This document shows, piece after piece, positions 1 through 10,768 of a stretch of DNA of 64,000 nt. The position numbers and the translations under genes were made by a program. Origin of the DNA: Agapetus fuscipes (lineage: Eukaryota; Arthropoda; Insecta; Trichoptera; Glossosomatidae). The stretch covers positions 124,001-188,000 of the forward strand of contig OX637337.1 of the NCBI GenBank assembly GCA_951799405.1. Reading direction: 5' to 3'. The stretch's first letter is position 1. Every line of letters begins with the position of its first letter. The notes under the pieces were generated by a model, which saw nothing but the letters and a program-made list of their open reading frames with translations, ran no database searches and was not told where the DNA came from.

Positions 1-85
1 CCCGCCGAGAATGTCAGAAGTTATTTCCCGTTTCGGTGTTAATTTCAAACCCCAAAATAAAATACCGGCAAGGCTTACTCACCTT

Positions 86-265
86 CACAAGAAATGAATA
101 CCAGCCTCCTCAGGAGCTGGGAAATCCCCACTTCAAATGAAGTGGTTGGCGTAGCCATGTAAAAATAAATGTAAAAATAAATAGGTTTCACTCGCCACAT
201 GCGAAACCCTTTGGGGGAACGCGGCAAGAAGTTACACTAGATGTGTAGCTTAGTTGCGTTTTTTT
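86..265 (+). repeat. Dispersed SINE-like repeat (family S3), headless copy
   Basis: This stretch is closely similar to 10504-10690: both share the block around aggagctgggaa, a short inverted 'cacttcaa' motif and a terminal 'gaagttacacta...agcttagttgcg' block. The other copy is preceded by a tRNA-like head with A and B boxes. The head is absent or decayed here, so I read this as a truncated member of a tRNA-derived SINE family. Confidence 0.6.
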
Positions 266-945
266 TTGCGTTGTCCACAAGCGTCACGTGTAATTATCGC
301 CTTTGCATATTACTAGGGTGGTCATCTGTTCATCAAAAATTTACTTAAAACAAGTTAATATTATTATCACAAAGCTCAAATAATCTGACATCCTATCAAC
401 CAAATTTACATTATTTTCGACACCGCATATCTTCAATAAATCATCCATTGTTTAAATTTGCAATGTTTACTCTCTCGGCGCCAATGGCAATAAATGTTTT
501 ACAGCCGTCGGAGCCTTTTATTTTACATTTCCGCTGTGGACTTTCCAAAGGCAAGTTATGCAGCTATTATCCTAGAAGTTCATTATAAGACACGAACAGG
601 TGTCATAAAATCATACGCAGTCGATACCTTTGTTTACCTTTACTTTTTTTCTGACTTCCTACCCAGAAACTTTTTTCTTTGTTACTGGAGGCTTTGTTTA
701 AAATTTTTGGAGGCCCATTCAAGTCGTTAAGGGCCCCATTCAGATCGTCGGGGGCCCCGAACGTTTGCTGTGAGAAACTTTTATTATTGGTGTCTTTGTC
801 TGGGCAAAACGCAGCTTTTTGAGTCAAAAGTATTCAATATCAATTCCTACGACATTTTTTAGAATTCCTTTAAAGTCTTTCGGGGCCCATCCTTGCGCGG
901 GGCCCTGGTTCGGTCGCACCGCTCGAACCGCCCTAGATCCGGGCC
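266..945. other. No gene seen; AT-rich intergenic sequence
   Basis: The frames here are short and overlap on both strands without recognisable domains. A small GC-rich patch with repeated 'ggccc' blocks lies at about 715-760 and 890-955. No splice-supported exon, tRNA or promoter can be defended. Confidence 0.5.
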
Positions 946-1092
946 TGCCTGAGGGGGCACCATCCAAGACAGTTTTGATGATCCTGGAGTCTTCTGCACG
1001 TGCTACGTGTCCGGCCACTGGAGTCTTCTTGATTTCATTACTCTCTACACTCTTCAATAATAGTGAAAATAAAACAATTAATTTCAAATACG
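946..1092 (-). mobile_element. LINE 3'-tail fragment, copy 1
   Basis: The segment is nearly identical to 5029-5174. On the minus strand it encodes AGHVARAEDSRI followed by VLDGAPSG. This matches the conserved C-terminal module of many non-LTR retrotransposon ORF2 proteins (GHV-x-R-x-D-x-R, then a G-R-P-R box). The GRPR half is lost here, so only a stub remains. The family assignment rests on motif recognition. Confidence 0.55.
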
Positions 1093-1639
1093 CTTGACGT
1101 TTGAGGCCGACCACAGGCCGACTGGCACAGCCGACCCAGCCGACCACAGAGCAGCCGACCACAGAGTATATAGGTACTTAGAGAAGCCACTCTATGGCTT
1201 TGGGGTAGGTCCGTACTTCGAAACCCCCCTTCCCCGTCTTTCTTGCTTCACTGCCTTACATCTCACTTTTCGGACTTTGATTTTGTATGCATGTGTGTAT
1301 AAACACGCGGCACGCGGGTACACCCACACTACTAAATTCATATAATATTATCTGCCATGATATTATGGATGAATATTATTATTATTATTGCTTTAAAGCT
1401 ATCAAAATAAAACACTTATGTTTTGCACAATATTTATTTATTCTAGAAAGATTAGTCATACAATCACAAAAATACACACTGTGTAAAGAAAAAAATTAAT
1501 AAAAAAACTCAATGTAAAAAACACATATGATATGGCAAAAATAAACGTAGTAGCTAAACAATCTAATAGGCACCTGTCGGAGAAGATATTGTCAAGGACA
1601 CTGGCATTCTGTATCCGTATTTCTTGCAAAAGTTTTGGA
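1093..1639. other. Short GC-rich tandem motif, then AT-rich sequence without genes
   Basis: At about 1096-1170 a 'gccgacc/cagccgacc' motif is repeated imperfectly six or so times. The rest is AT-rich with only short frames. I see nothing that can be named. Confidence 0.5.
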
Positions 1640-1827
1640 TCCCCGATGATTGTCCCCTAATGATGGCCTGAGGACCGGAAATGTTTATAATATGAAATCT
1701 ATACACTTGAATTTCACTTTCTTCGGCTCATCAGCCGACAGCCTACAAGGCTCAGGGACACCTGCACCACTCTGCCTTGTGCTGCTTCCCTCCATGGTCG
1801 CCTCACTCCCAAAACTTCGGCGTTGCC
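1640..1827 (-). mobile_element. LINE 3'-tail fragment, distal half of an interrupted tail
   Basis: Read on the minus strand, the sequence directly left of the element at 1828 encodes NAEVLGVRRPWREAAQ and runs to a stop after CRLMSRRK. This is the usual continuation of a LINE tail of the type GRPRMRW-AENVEA, which lies at 4973-5110 on the same strand. The two halves therefore look like one LINE tail split by the 3.1-kb insertion between them. Confidence 0.6.
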
Positions 1828-3097
1828 CAGATAGCAGGTAAGTTTGCTGCAAGTTTGATTTGTACTTGATTTTACATTGTCATGTCAAATATGACAAAAT
1901 AAGTTTATTGCAATATTGCTGCAAGCTTGCATTTTGCATCATGTTTCAAATATGAATAAACAAGTTTGCTTTTTGTTTGATACAAACTTGCGTGACGGGC
2001 TGTCAAAAATACGATTAGCAGTGTTGCCGTTTTACGATTTTGCTATTTTGCTTTTTTTAAATCTCGCGACTTTTTTCCCAGCGGCAGCACTGATCAGACA
2101 CGAGTTGACAGATTGTGACGCGCATGCCTAGAAATCTTTGGGCATATTTTGGTTTTGGCAACATTATTTCTGAATTTTACTCTCTCTGTGGCTGTTTCTC
2201 AAACAACTTTGAAATGACGTCACGAGAGACCCCCCACGTAGGGCTGCCATACGTCAGGATTTTTAGGCTCTTGTCGGGATTGCGACCGGATTTCGGAAGT
2301 ATCAGGACTTTTCAATTTTTTAATAGTCAAAGCATAGAAAAATATTTGAAACACAAGTTAGTTTGAAATATTTGTTTATGCTTTAGCTTTGTACTTATTA
2401 AGTAAGTACGCAGTGTTTAATTACGTTTGCAACAAAATGTCAGGACTTTCTATGGAAATTAGGCTTTTTGTCAGGAATTTTAAATTTTTCATCTGGTATC
2501 CCTACCCCCACGCAACCGCGTGTGGCGGGTGGCCGGCCGCCATTATTTGTATACGAGCTCGCTTTGTGAATTTCTTACATTTTTGTTATTTTGCGTTTTA
2601 TAATGTCCAGTCGCCTTTGTTATGTACCTCATTGTTTCAATACGGAAGTTAAAGGAATCAGATACGTGTTTATTTGACGATTAGTAATGTACTTACGTCT
2701 TTTAAAATGTTTCGGCATGCTTTTCCTACATCATATTTACCAGGTATGTAAAACTATTTCCTTTTGAATACTTAGTAGGACGTGTTTGATGTACTTTTTG
2801 TAGAAATAAGAAATGTGTATTATCTAGATTTTGGCACTAACTTTTTGAACCTACGTTTTTATTTATTTCAAATATTTTCACGTAAAAATTTGAAAGTAAA
2901 TTTCAGCAAAGTTGTTTGTAACCTAAATGTGACATATTCTGTGAAAATAAGTTGCAAAATTAGTTCGATGAAGCCATTTGATGTGTGTTGATAAAACTGG
3001 CAGTACTTATTCCTGGCAGTAAAACCTGTAAAACTGGCCTGTGCCAAACAAAACCAAACAAAACTACAAAACTGGCCTGTAAAACTGGCAGTACAGT

Positions 3098-3352
3098 TCC
3101 TTGACTTATAGGTTGTTATGCGGCTGACCACCCATACTATAAAAAATTGGTTCACTTTGCCAATGTCACCCCTGTTTCAGGGAAGGACGGCAAGAGTTGC
3201 AAGGCTTATGTTCATTTGAGATTGGGTTTTTATATTGTAGGTCCACATGCGGCATGTGTTAGCGCGAAATTATACATGTCTGCTTGTGGGAATGCATTTA
3301 ATATAAATCTTAAATGATATATATCTTTGCAGCTTAGATTAGATTAGACTTA
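3098..3352 (+). repeat. S1 short interspersed repeat, near full-length
   Basis: This is a member of the most abundant repeat in the window. The consensus starts ccttgacttatagg, has a conserved middle (cactttgccaatgtcacc), an 'aagcgcgaa' motif and ends in an (agatt)n tail of variable length. The repeat is about 250 bp. The 'ggttcactttgcc' box resembles a pol III B box, but the family could equally be the 3' end of a LINE (see 42531-42775). Confidence 0.8.
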
Positions 3353-3419
3353 TAATATAATATGATGTCCGTGGCTAGGGAAACTAAGCCCCGGATAACA
3401 ATAATAATATGGGGATAAT

Positions 3420-3510
3420 TTCTTTGATGAGCGCTGTTTTAGTGTGAATCATACCTCAAGATTTATTTAGAAGCTTCAAAGAACACCCAACAGTTACTGA
3501 TTGTTATTAC
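3420..3510 (-). repeat. Fragment of repeat family S4
   Basis: The core 'gtgtgaatcatacctcaag' and its surroundings match 32073-32110 and 53880-53910. A related piece is embedded in the hAT gene at about 23020-23075. It is a short degraded copy. Confidence 0.5.
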
Positions 3511-3524
3511 ACTTGTTTCAGTTC

Positions 3525-3975
3525 CTCTCCCTTGAGGCCTCGAGGGTTGACTACAAAAATCCCTGAAGAATCTACAGCACTGCCTTTTTGGACATTGTGG
3601 CGTCACAGTTTCTTGAGCTCTGTGCACCGATTGACTATGGAGCTGGCGTGGGAGAGACTGTGTCTGTGGAATTTGGAGCGACCTGATAACTTTGTGCAGC
3701 CGAGCGAGAAGCTCCCACCTGGACAGGATCGTGAGTAGTCTCTATGGAGGGCCCTAAACAGGTTGAGAACGGGTGTTGGCAGAGCGCATTGTAACATGAT
3801 GACCTGGGCAATCTTACATCAAGATGGCACCACGCTCTGTGAATGCGGAGCCCAACAGTTCATGGATCATCTTCGGATCTGTTCGGCCTGCCCAACAAGC
3901 TGCACACTGGCCGACCTAATAGAGGGTAACGATAGAGCGGTGAAAGCTGCGCGACACTGGGCAAAAATTGTGTAG
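3525..3975 (+). pseudogene. LINE ORF2 C-terminus (degenerate)
   Basis: The plus-strand frame ending at 3975 reads RTGVGRAHCNMMTWAI, then CECGAQQFMDHLRICSAC and ends ARHWAKIV. This is the zinc-knuckle-like C-terminal region found after the reverse transcriptase of several insect LINEs (RLRTGVGR ... CECG-x-Q-x3-H-x3-C-x2-C). The upstream frame at 3532-3738 has WERLCLWNLERPDN and is frameshifted relative to it. The reverse transcriptase is missing, so this is a 5'-truncated dead copy. Confidence 0.65.
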
Positions 3976-4344
3976 CGTCTGACTCCATAAAGAAGTATCA
4001 TCCTATTTGCAATAAAAATAAGTACACAGTTAAAATTTATTCATCGGATATTATATTTTTATGTGTTTCCATAAATAACTCCTTACAGGGCAATCCGATC
4101 TTGGTATTTTATAATATTTGCTTTAATAATTTCTAAGAAAACGGAGTACCGTGGAACAAATTTCTAAAAAGAAAATTAAAACTGTTTATAATGAAATCAG
4201 TACTTAGTGTATATTACATTCTTAATTATAAATGATTTGTAATATAATTACTAAAAATATCCTTGTTTTTTTGTTACAGAGCCGAGAGACAAAGCAACGG
4301 GGCTAGGGGAATAATGTACCTGAGTGTGACTAGAAACATGGCGA

Positions 4345-4640
4345 AGAAGATATAACTCCGAATTGTATAAGCTGTACCAGGAAGCTGATGTGGTCCGCTC
4401 AATAAAGGTCAACAGACTGCATTGGCTGGGGCACATTCAGCAATTAGACCATCATAGCCTGGAGAAGACGATTGTAATGACGAACCCGGAGGGACGGCGG
4501 ACAGTGAGAAGACCACGTTCAATATAGCTGGATGAAGTCGTGGCGGATTGTCGTGCAGTGGGGCTGGAGGAGGAAGACGTTGGATAGACAGCGGTGGCAG
4601 CGGTTGCTGAGGGAGGTCGTGCCAATGATGATGATGATGT
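4345..4640 (+). pseudogene. LINE ORF2 C-terminal tail fragment
   Basis: The plus strand encodes NSELYKLYQEADVV, then IKVNRLHWLGHIQQLDHH and GRRTVRRPRSI, followed by an in-frame stop and more tail sequence (LDEVVADCRAVGLEEEDV). It is the same C-terminal module as in other LINE tails of this window (R-x-W-x-GHI/V ... GRR-x-GRPR). The stop codon shows that it is inactive. Confidence 0.65.
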
Positions 4641-4972
4641 GATTATTATAAAACTTTGTTACTACTATAAGCGAACTGTAAATAAAATAAAATTAAAATA
4701 TTTTATCTTTTTATTCTAATTTTGTTTTTTAAATATTATAAAAAAAATGTATATGATTTGCAGAAGCAAACATTTGGCAAATTGTCATAACAAGCTTGCG
4801 GGAACTTTGTTATGACAAAGTTCCTGCAAGCTTGTTGCTGGGAAACTAGAAAGTTTGATTCAAACTTGCCTCAAGTGTATATACTTGCCATGGCGAACTT
4901 GCAGCAAGCCTTCACTTTTGACACATCAAACTTGTTGCAAGTCAGATGCAAGTTTAAAATGCTATCTGGGTG

Positions 4973-5174
4973 GCTTCGACGTTCTCTGCCCACCGCATCC
5001 TTGGACGTCCAAGTGATCTAACACCTGAGGGGGCACCATCCAAGACAGTTCTGATGATCCTGGAGTCTTCTGCACGTTCTACGTGTCCGGCCACTGGAGT
5101 CTTCTTGATTTCATTACTCTCTGCACTCTTCAATAATAGTGAAAATAAAACAGTTAATTTCAAATACGCTTGAC
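4973..5174 (-). mobile_element. LINE 3'-tail fragment, proximal half of an interrupted tail
   Basis: The minus strand encodes AGHVERAEDSRIIRTVLD, then GAPSGVRSLGRPRMRWAENVEA, where it meets the inverted repeat at 4972. The continuation of the tail lies at 1827 and below. A near-duplicate is at 946-1092. Confidence 0.65.
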
Positions 5175-5189
5175 CGCTTGACGCTTGAG

Positions 5190-6375
5190 GCCGACTGGCG
5201 CCAAGCAGGCGGGTGGGGTGTTTATGGCTGTTATCGCTGCGCAAATCCTACACACAGTTCAACCATCATTTAAAAATATTTTTTCATCAGTTTTTTTTAA
5301 TAAAAAATGTGCAATTTAATAAATACTAAACAATGAAAAGTTTATTTACACGTAAACTCTTTTTTTAAATGAATTACAGTAGGTAAATATAAATCATGAA
5401 TAGGGAAGTTGCAGTGGTAGGGAAAACGGTTGAAAATAATATGGTTGTGTAGAGTACATTTCAAGGATCACAACCATATATGTTTTAAGTAGTAAAAATA
5501 AAGATATCATTGATAATTTTGAAAAATAAAATGCGGAGAATTTACAACCCGCCAAAAAAGCAATGTAAACGGTTAGGGACGTGTGTCGTCATTTTGACGA
5601 CACACGTCGCTGTCAAACCGACTACCTGGGCCATTTGACACCTAAACTCCGAAGATCTGACGTCATATCCGCCCGAATAAAGCAATGACCTGTTTTAGCG
5701 GAAATGGAAAATACGCGAATTTTAAAGAGCTATAATTTAAAAACTAAGGCACATATAATTTTTTTTAAAACGCAAATGCATTTTAAAAAATATAGCCTAC
5801 CATTTTATGAAATAAAATAAAAAAGTGCAAATACCCTATTCAGATTTATTTGCGCTCATTCTGATTTCAGTTAAAATACCACTTCTTCCCCTTCCTCCTT
5901 ACTCCTCTTGATACTTCACTCAAACCAAGATGGATTCCAATATGGCTACCGATATTATAAAACAAGGTTACCAGTAGCAAAATACTAGTTAACGGGGTCT
6001 GCAGCCGACTGGCTCCAAGCAGGTGGGTGGGCTGGTTATGGCTGTTATCACTGCGCAAATCCTACACACAGTTCAACCATCATTTAAAAATAATTTTTCA
6101 TCAGTTTTTTTTAATAAAAAATGGGCAATTTAATAAATACTAAACAATGAAAAGTTTATTTACACTTAAATTCTTTTTTTAAATGAATTACAGTAGGTAA
6201 ATATAAATCATGAATTTAGATTTATTTACGTTCATTCTGATTTCAGATAAAATACCACTTCTTCCCCTTCCTCCTTCCTCCTCTTGATACTTCACTCAAA
6301 CCAAGATGGATTCCAATATGGCTACCGATATTATAAAACAAGGTTACCAGTAGCAAAATACTAGTTAACGGGGTC
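5190..6375. repeat. Interleaved duplicated repeats in the order A-B-A-B
   Basis: Unit A (5190-5402, starting gccgactggcgccaagcagg) recurs at 6003-6214. Unit B (5840-5999, containing ccaagatggattccaatatg) recurs at 6217-6375. The copies differ by few substitutions. An extra segment of about 435 bp (5403-5838) separates the first A from the first B. The first A also continues directly from the LINE tail at 5174. It is probably a tandem segmental duplication followed by insertion or deletion. Confidence 0.75.
5578..5608. repeat. Perfect palindrome, 13-bp arms and 5-bp loop
   Basis: The arms gacgtgtgtcgtc and gacgacacacgtc are exact reverse complements around the loop 'atttt'. This would form a strong hairpin. 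It lies in the segment that separates repeat units A and B. Confidence 0.8.
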
Positions 6376-7510
6376 GCTAGCGTCGTCGACAGGGAGGTAT
6401 TCTAGTAAACTTATTATTCGACCATGCGCCTTTTGGACCACGCCATGATAACTTAAATTAGTTGTGAAATACATAAATATTTAACAAACACCATCGCTCT
6501 GAGCTTTCAGCAACACAAAAAGATGAAAAGTAAGAAGTAATATGAAAATGTACTCGGAACAAATACTAAAGACAAAAAATGTAACGTCACACGGTCGGAC
6601 TACCAGAGAAAAAGCAAATATTAATGAATATTTTAAAAAAAATTACAAACGCATATTATGTACTTAAACCCAAATTGCAACGTTTGCGGACCGAGATTTT
6701 TTTGTATATTAAAATTATCGAGGGTTTCTTTTCTTTTCGAAATTGGTTTGCATAATAAGAATGCCAAGACTTGTAGGTATAAAATACTAACTAGGTGATT
6801 TATTATCATATTGAACAGCTTTAGTAACAAGCCAAGTGCGACATCTAGCGGAATAATTCTGAAACAAATTACATCATGAATGTGGCGTGTGTTGTTTGGT
6901 TTTCGGAAGATAATATTCGTAAATAAGAATGCTTTTAACTGTTTGCAATTTTCAGAAATCCAGTGTTTAAGTAGTTCATTATATAAATAATTAATCGTTT
7001 TACTCAGTGATACTCAACAAGTGTGGTTTATATCATACTTTTCATGAATTTTATTAGAAGAAATGCGCTCGTTTCATGGACATCTAAAAAGGACAAAAAA
7101 TATTTTAAAATCTTGTGGTCACAATTTTAGGTATGTTTATGCTTAAAACATGTTTCCATTGTATATTGTTTTGTAAGGGCGGCTTGTTGTGGGGCGCCTG
7201 TGTCGGAGAACCGCCCAGGTCGCTGCCTGCCCGTGTGTTGTCTCCCGTAATCCTAGGTTAGTCTTCAGCAACCGTCAGATCGTCCTTAGGGGACACGGCC
7301 CATCAGATTGTGGGAGTATTGCCTGCGCTGAGAAGGAAGCGCTCTGCTCCTCATAAGAAGACGCTGTTAGGGACTTGTGGGTGAATATGCATAACAAACC
7401 ACTTCGACTCACAAGCCGTGCAACATTGCATTGGTCCTTCTGTGAATAGTTATTTATAAATTAAGTTGTTTTTAAAGAATCAGGTGTTTTCTCATTGATG
7501 GCCAATAACC
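6376..7510. other. Upstream region of pygo; possible 5' untranslated exon
   Basis: 6376-7170 is AT-rich with no recognisable gene. 7172-7460 is markedly richer in GC and less repetitive, directly upstream of the pygo coding exon, so it may contain a 5' untranslated exon or promoter. No TATA box or initiator can be defended. Confidence 0.35.
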
Positions 7511-7735
7511 ATGTTGCTAGTGCTGGTAGATGCCCATGCACCGAGGTGGGTCCCTGCCAGATCTGCAGCGCAGACGAGGTCTGCGTGTCCCGAGCATCTG
7601 CTTCCTGTATATAATGCATGTGAGTGTGGTGTTGCAGATGGGCTGCTGGGAGCCGCAGGAGCTGCAGCGCGGAGTAAGCAGGAGTGCGTGGAGCGTTATG
7701 AGGGTGTCGGAGCCGCAGCAACAACAGTCGGCAGC

Positions 7736-9294
7736 ATGAGCCACAACTTGGCCGGCATGCCGCCCTACAGGCTGGGCTCCTGCCCCGCAGACTTCAAGCC
7801 GCCCCTGGAGGCGCCGCCTCCCTCCCAGGCCGCCCCGCCGCCGCCCCAGCCTGCGCCCTCCAACCCAAAGAAGAGACGGAAAACCTCGGCAGCGGCGGCG
7901 GCTGCGGCCGCTCAGCACGCGCCCCCGCCCGCGCCGCCCTCCCAGCAGGACCTGCTGCCCCCGCCTCTGTCCGGTTACGGGGACACCATTGTGGCCTCCA
8001 ATCCCTTCGACGACTCCCCCATTGCCGATCACCACAACGGGCCCATGATGGGGCAGAACGGCCCCATGATGGGCATGATGCCCATGCACCAACACCAACA
8101 CCATCAACACCAGCATCAGATGCGACCTCACATGAGCCCCATGCCCCACATGAGCCCTATGGGGCAGCAGATGGCTCCCCAGCGAGGAGGCATCAGTCCC
8201 ATGGGGAACATGAGCCCCATGGGGCACTTGGTGGGAGGCATGTCTCCCATGCACGGCATGAGCAACCATGGGATGGGGCCCGGCGCGCGCTCCATGGGGA
8301 GTCCCATGAGTGGGGGCCCACTGGGGAGCCCCATGAACTCCATGCCCATGGGCTCACCCATGGGAGCCGGCCCCATGGGCAGCCCCATGAACATGCCTCC
8401 CCACTTGGCCAGCAGCCCCATGGGCCCGCCCCTTCACAGCCCCCTGGGGGGAGGCTCCATGAATGGCCCTCTCAATGGCCCGATGGGTGCACACCAGATC
8501 CCCACCAGCATGAGTGGCTCCCGGATAAACGGCCCCATGACCTCCATGAGCATGGGGCCTGGGTGCTCTAATGGCTCGGCCTCCTCCAACAGCTCCATGG
8601 CCTCCAGCCCTATATCCACGGGAGCCCTGGGCCCAGGGCACTGTGGGCCCTTAAGACATTCAAGTCCGATGGGGCCTAACGGTCCCATGGGATCTAATTT
8701 AGGTCCTAATAATGGTTCCATGGGGCCGAACGGCCCCATGGGTCCTAATGGACCCATGGGACCCAATGGCCCCATGGGACCTATGGGACCCGGTCCGCCA
8801 TACGGGGGCAATGCCATGGGACCGATGAGTCATATGGGCCCCGGCAATCATATGATGGGACCAAACGGTCAAATGTCAGGATCTATGGGGCCCAACTGTT
8901 CAATGGGGCCAAATGGGCATGGGATGGGACCAAATGGACCGATGGGTCCGAATGGCCCGATGAGCATGGGGCCAGGCAACCAGGGGGGGATGGGAGGGGG
9001 AGGGGGGCCGCTGGCCAACATGAGCTCCATGGCCGCCATGGGAGGCCACGCCCCCAACATGCCGGGCATGGGCATGAACCACCAGATGGGGCAGATTGGC
9101 CCCATGGGCATGTTTGGTCCCAAGCCAATGTCTGTGAGTGCAGGCAAGATCTACCCACCCGACCAGCCCATGGTGTTCAACCCGCAAAACCCCAATGCGC
9201 CGCCCATCTACCCGTGCGGGGTGTGCCACAAGGAGGTGCACGACAACGACCAGGCCATCCTCTGCGAGTCCGGCTGCAACTTCTGGTTCCACAG
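7736..9294 (+). CDS. pygo: pygopus, large coding exon (N-terminus to first half of PHD finger)
   Basis: Pygopus is a nuclear adaptor of canonical Wnt signalling. Its PHD finger binds Legless/BCL9 and methylated histone H3 lysine 4, and its N-terminal domain recruits transcription machinery. From the Met I chose (MSHNLAGMPPYRLG) there is a basic nuclear signal KKRRK near residue 45, the N-terminal homology motif ASNPFDD near residue 88, a roughly 380-residue Met/Gly/Pro/Asn-rich stretch with repeated GPNGPMG units, and from about residue 494 the PHD start CGVC-x13-CESGCNFWFHR. The exon ends with a GTGAGC donor that splits the Arg codon. The open frame extends upstream to 7511, but a 'gtgttgcag' acceptor at 7629-7637 suggests that this part is intron or 5'UTR. 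The spliced product from 7736 would be 559 residues. His/Gln/Pro/Ala-rich runs are length-variable sites. Confidence 0.9.
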
Positions 9295-9488
9295 GTGAGC
9301 AACAGCAGCACACACTCCTCCAGCTCTTGTCTGGGAATTAAATGCACTTCACTTCCAACACAGTTGGACCCATCCCAAATAGAAAATTCTTTAATAAGAA
9401 ATTAAATTAAAAATATTTATAAGAATTGTCCACCACTGTGCTAGTGTGGTGATGTTTCATACCATCAGATATAATAACCTCGTTTACC

Positions 9489-9552
9489 TGTCCGTAGTTT
9501 AGTGGTAACACTTCGGACTCTGAAGGTTGTGGGTTCGAATCTCGGCGGAGCA
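9489..9552 (+). tRNA. tRNA-like pseudogene or SINE head in the pygo intron
   Basis: The segment has a tRNA A-box-like 'tagtttagtggta' and a very good B box 'gggttcgaatctc' with the normal spacing, and resembles glutamine/glutamate tRNAs around 'ggactctgaa'. The acceptor and anticodon stems pair poorly. It is therefore more likely a decayed tRNA gene or the head of a SINE than a functional tRNA. Confidence 0.45.
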
Positions 9553-9594
9553 CAAAAAATATGCCATTTATATTTTCAAATTTGCTCTTCGCTG

Positions 9595-10315
9595 GGTTTA
9601 TTTTTATTTTATTTTAATAGGACAACAAACAGCGTTACATAAGAAATATAATAATAGCAATTACAAAAAAAACATGGCCAATTATATGTTGCCACGGATA
9701 TCAAATTTAGGAAGTTGGAAAGAATTACAAGATGTTAATTACAAGTAACTAATTACAAGAAAAAAAAAATACTGCTCTCAAAACAGAATATGATGTAAAT
9801 TTAAAAATAAAGAAAATCAGTTCTCCCTGAGTGAAGCACCCACTGCTTTGCGAAAGTGCGCCGTCTCTAAATGAAAAATATCAATGCTACTGAAACACTT
9901 GTTATAAGTTTCACACACCCGGTAAATTGGCGCGCTCTGAGCATAGTTAGTGCGACACACAGGGAGATGAAAGAGTTGGTCTACCGTGTGCCTGGTTCTG
10001 CGAGTTGGAATGTTGAGGGATAACATACACAAGATATCAGGGTTATCAATTTTGTTGTGCAAAATGCCGTGGATTAACATCATGTCGCAAACAACACGCC
10101 TATCCTCTAGAGAGTCCAGCTTATGCTAGTCAAGGGCTGACTTGTAATCAGGAAAAGATAAGTTAAACTTATAATTTATGTGTTTTATAAATCTTTTTTG
10201 TACTCTCTCGATACGTTTTATATGCACCGCATAAGAGGGGGACCAAACAGGGGACATGTACTCAAGAAGTGAGCGAACCATTGTTGTGTAATTGAAAATT
10301 TTTGATAATAAAATA
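9595..10315 (-). pseudogene. LINE 3' end (5'-truncated) inside the pygo intron
   Basis: On the minus strand it encodes the end of a jockey-like ORF2: RIERVQKRFIKHINY, then MMLIHGILHNKIDNPDIL, then NIPTRRTRHTVDQLFHLPV and a final AVGASLREN before a stop. An internal stop occurs before the second block. After the stop come about 200 bp of 3'UTR and a TA-rich tail at 9595-9625. The 3' end is nearly identical to 31705-32041. Confidence 0.75.
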
Positions 10316-10436
10316 GGTTGAAAAATTCATAAACCTTTACCAATGACCGGTCACCAGAGGTCCATCCAGCCTTACAGCAACTGGGTCTTGCCTGAGAATT
10401 GGCGCTTTGTAGCGTTGACGACCAAGCTCGTAAAAA
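10316..10436 (+). repeat. Repeat family S4
   Basis: 'ataaacctttaccaa', 'cagccttacagcaa' and 'ttggcgctttgtagcg' blocks match 61890-62010 on the plus strand and 53930-54040 in the opposite orientation. It abuts the tRNA-like head of the next SINE, so it could also be part of a composite SINE. Confidence 0.55.
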
Positions 10437-10690
10437 GGTTGATAGCTCAATTGGTAGAATACTTGCATTCCATGCCGAGAAAAGGTTCGATCTCAAGGTT
10501 TACTCAGCCTTCGCAATAAATGAGAATCAGCCCCTCCAGGAGCTGGGAAACCCCCACTTCAACTGAAAAGTGGTTGATGTGAGGCCGGCCCCCTTACCCA
10601 TAAAAAGAAATAGGTCCTGAATCGCCACATGCGACCCTTTTGGGGATAACGCAGGCAAGAAGTTACACTACGTGTGTAGCTTAGTTGCGC
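10437..10690 (+). repeat. tRNA-derived SINE (family S3) with A and B boxes
   Basis: The head carries an A box (tagctcaattggtagaat, 10443-10460) and a B box (ggttcgatctc, 10484-10494) spaced as in a tRNA gene. The body from 10504 is shared with 86-265 and, reversed, with 40677-40825. The element ends about 70 bp before the splice acceptor of the last pygo exon. Confidence 0.65.
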
Positions 10691-10768
10691 CTGTTGGATA
10701 TTGTCTGTCCCTATGTCACATGTGATGTGCTGGCTGAGCTGTGACTGACATGTGTTGTTTGCTTGCAG

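Larger units (their letters stand above)
1828..4972. mobile_element. Composite DNA element with 11-bp terminal inverted repeats
   Basis: The left end begins cccagatagca and the right end is tgctatctggg, an exact 11-bp inverted repeat. The subterminal regions at both ends are rich in interspersed 'caagtttg/caaacttg' and 'ttgcaag' motifs, typical of non-autonomous DNA transposons. The flanks are two halves of one LINE tail. Inside lie an S1 repeat, a LINE C-terminus and another LINE tail, so the original element was enlarged by later insertions. No transposase is recognisable. A clean target-site duplication was not found. A lone end of the same type is at about 35963. Confidence 0.6.

Noticed and set aside
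3000..3095. Tandem repeat of 'aaaactggc.gt' units as a minisatellite
   Set aside because: Only a few short irregular repeats are present. They are too weak to list as a separate feature.
7517..9158. Long open frames on the minus strand opposite pygo (up to 250 codons)
   Set aside because: They mirror the GC-rich, repetitive codons of pygo (GPMGPNG units) and have no domain of their own.
9489..9552. Functional tRNA-Gln gene
   Set aside because: The B box is excellent, but the acceptor and anticodon stems do not pair well. I kept it only as a tRNA-like pseudogene or SINE head.
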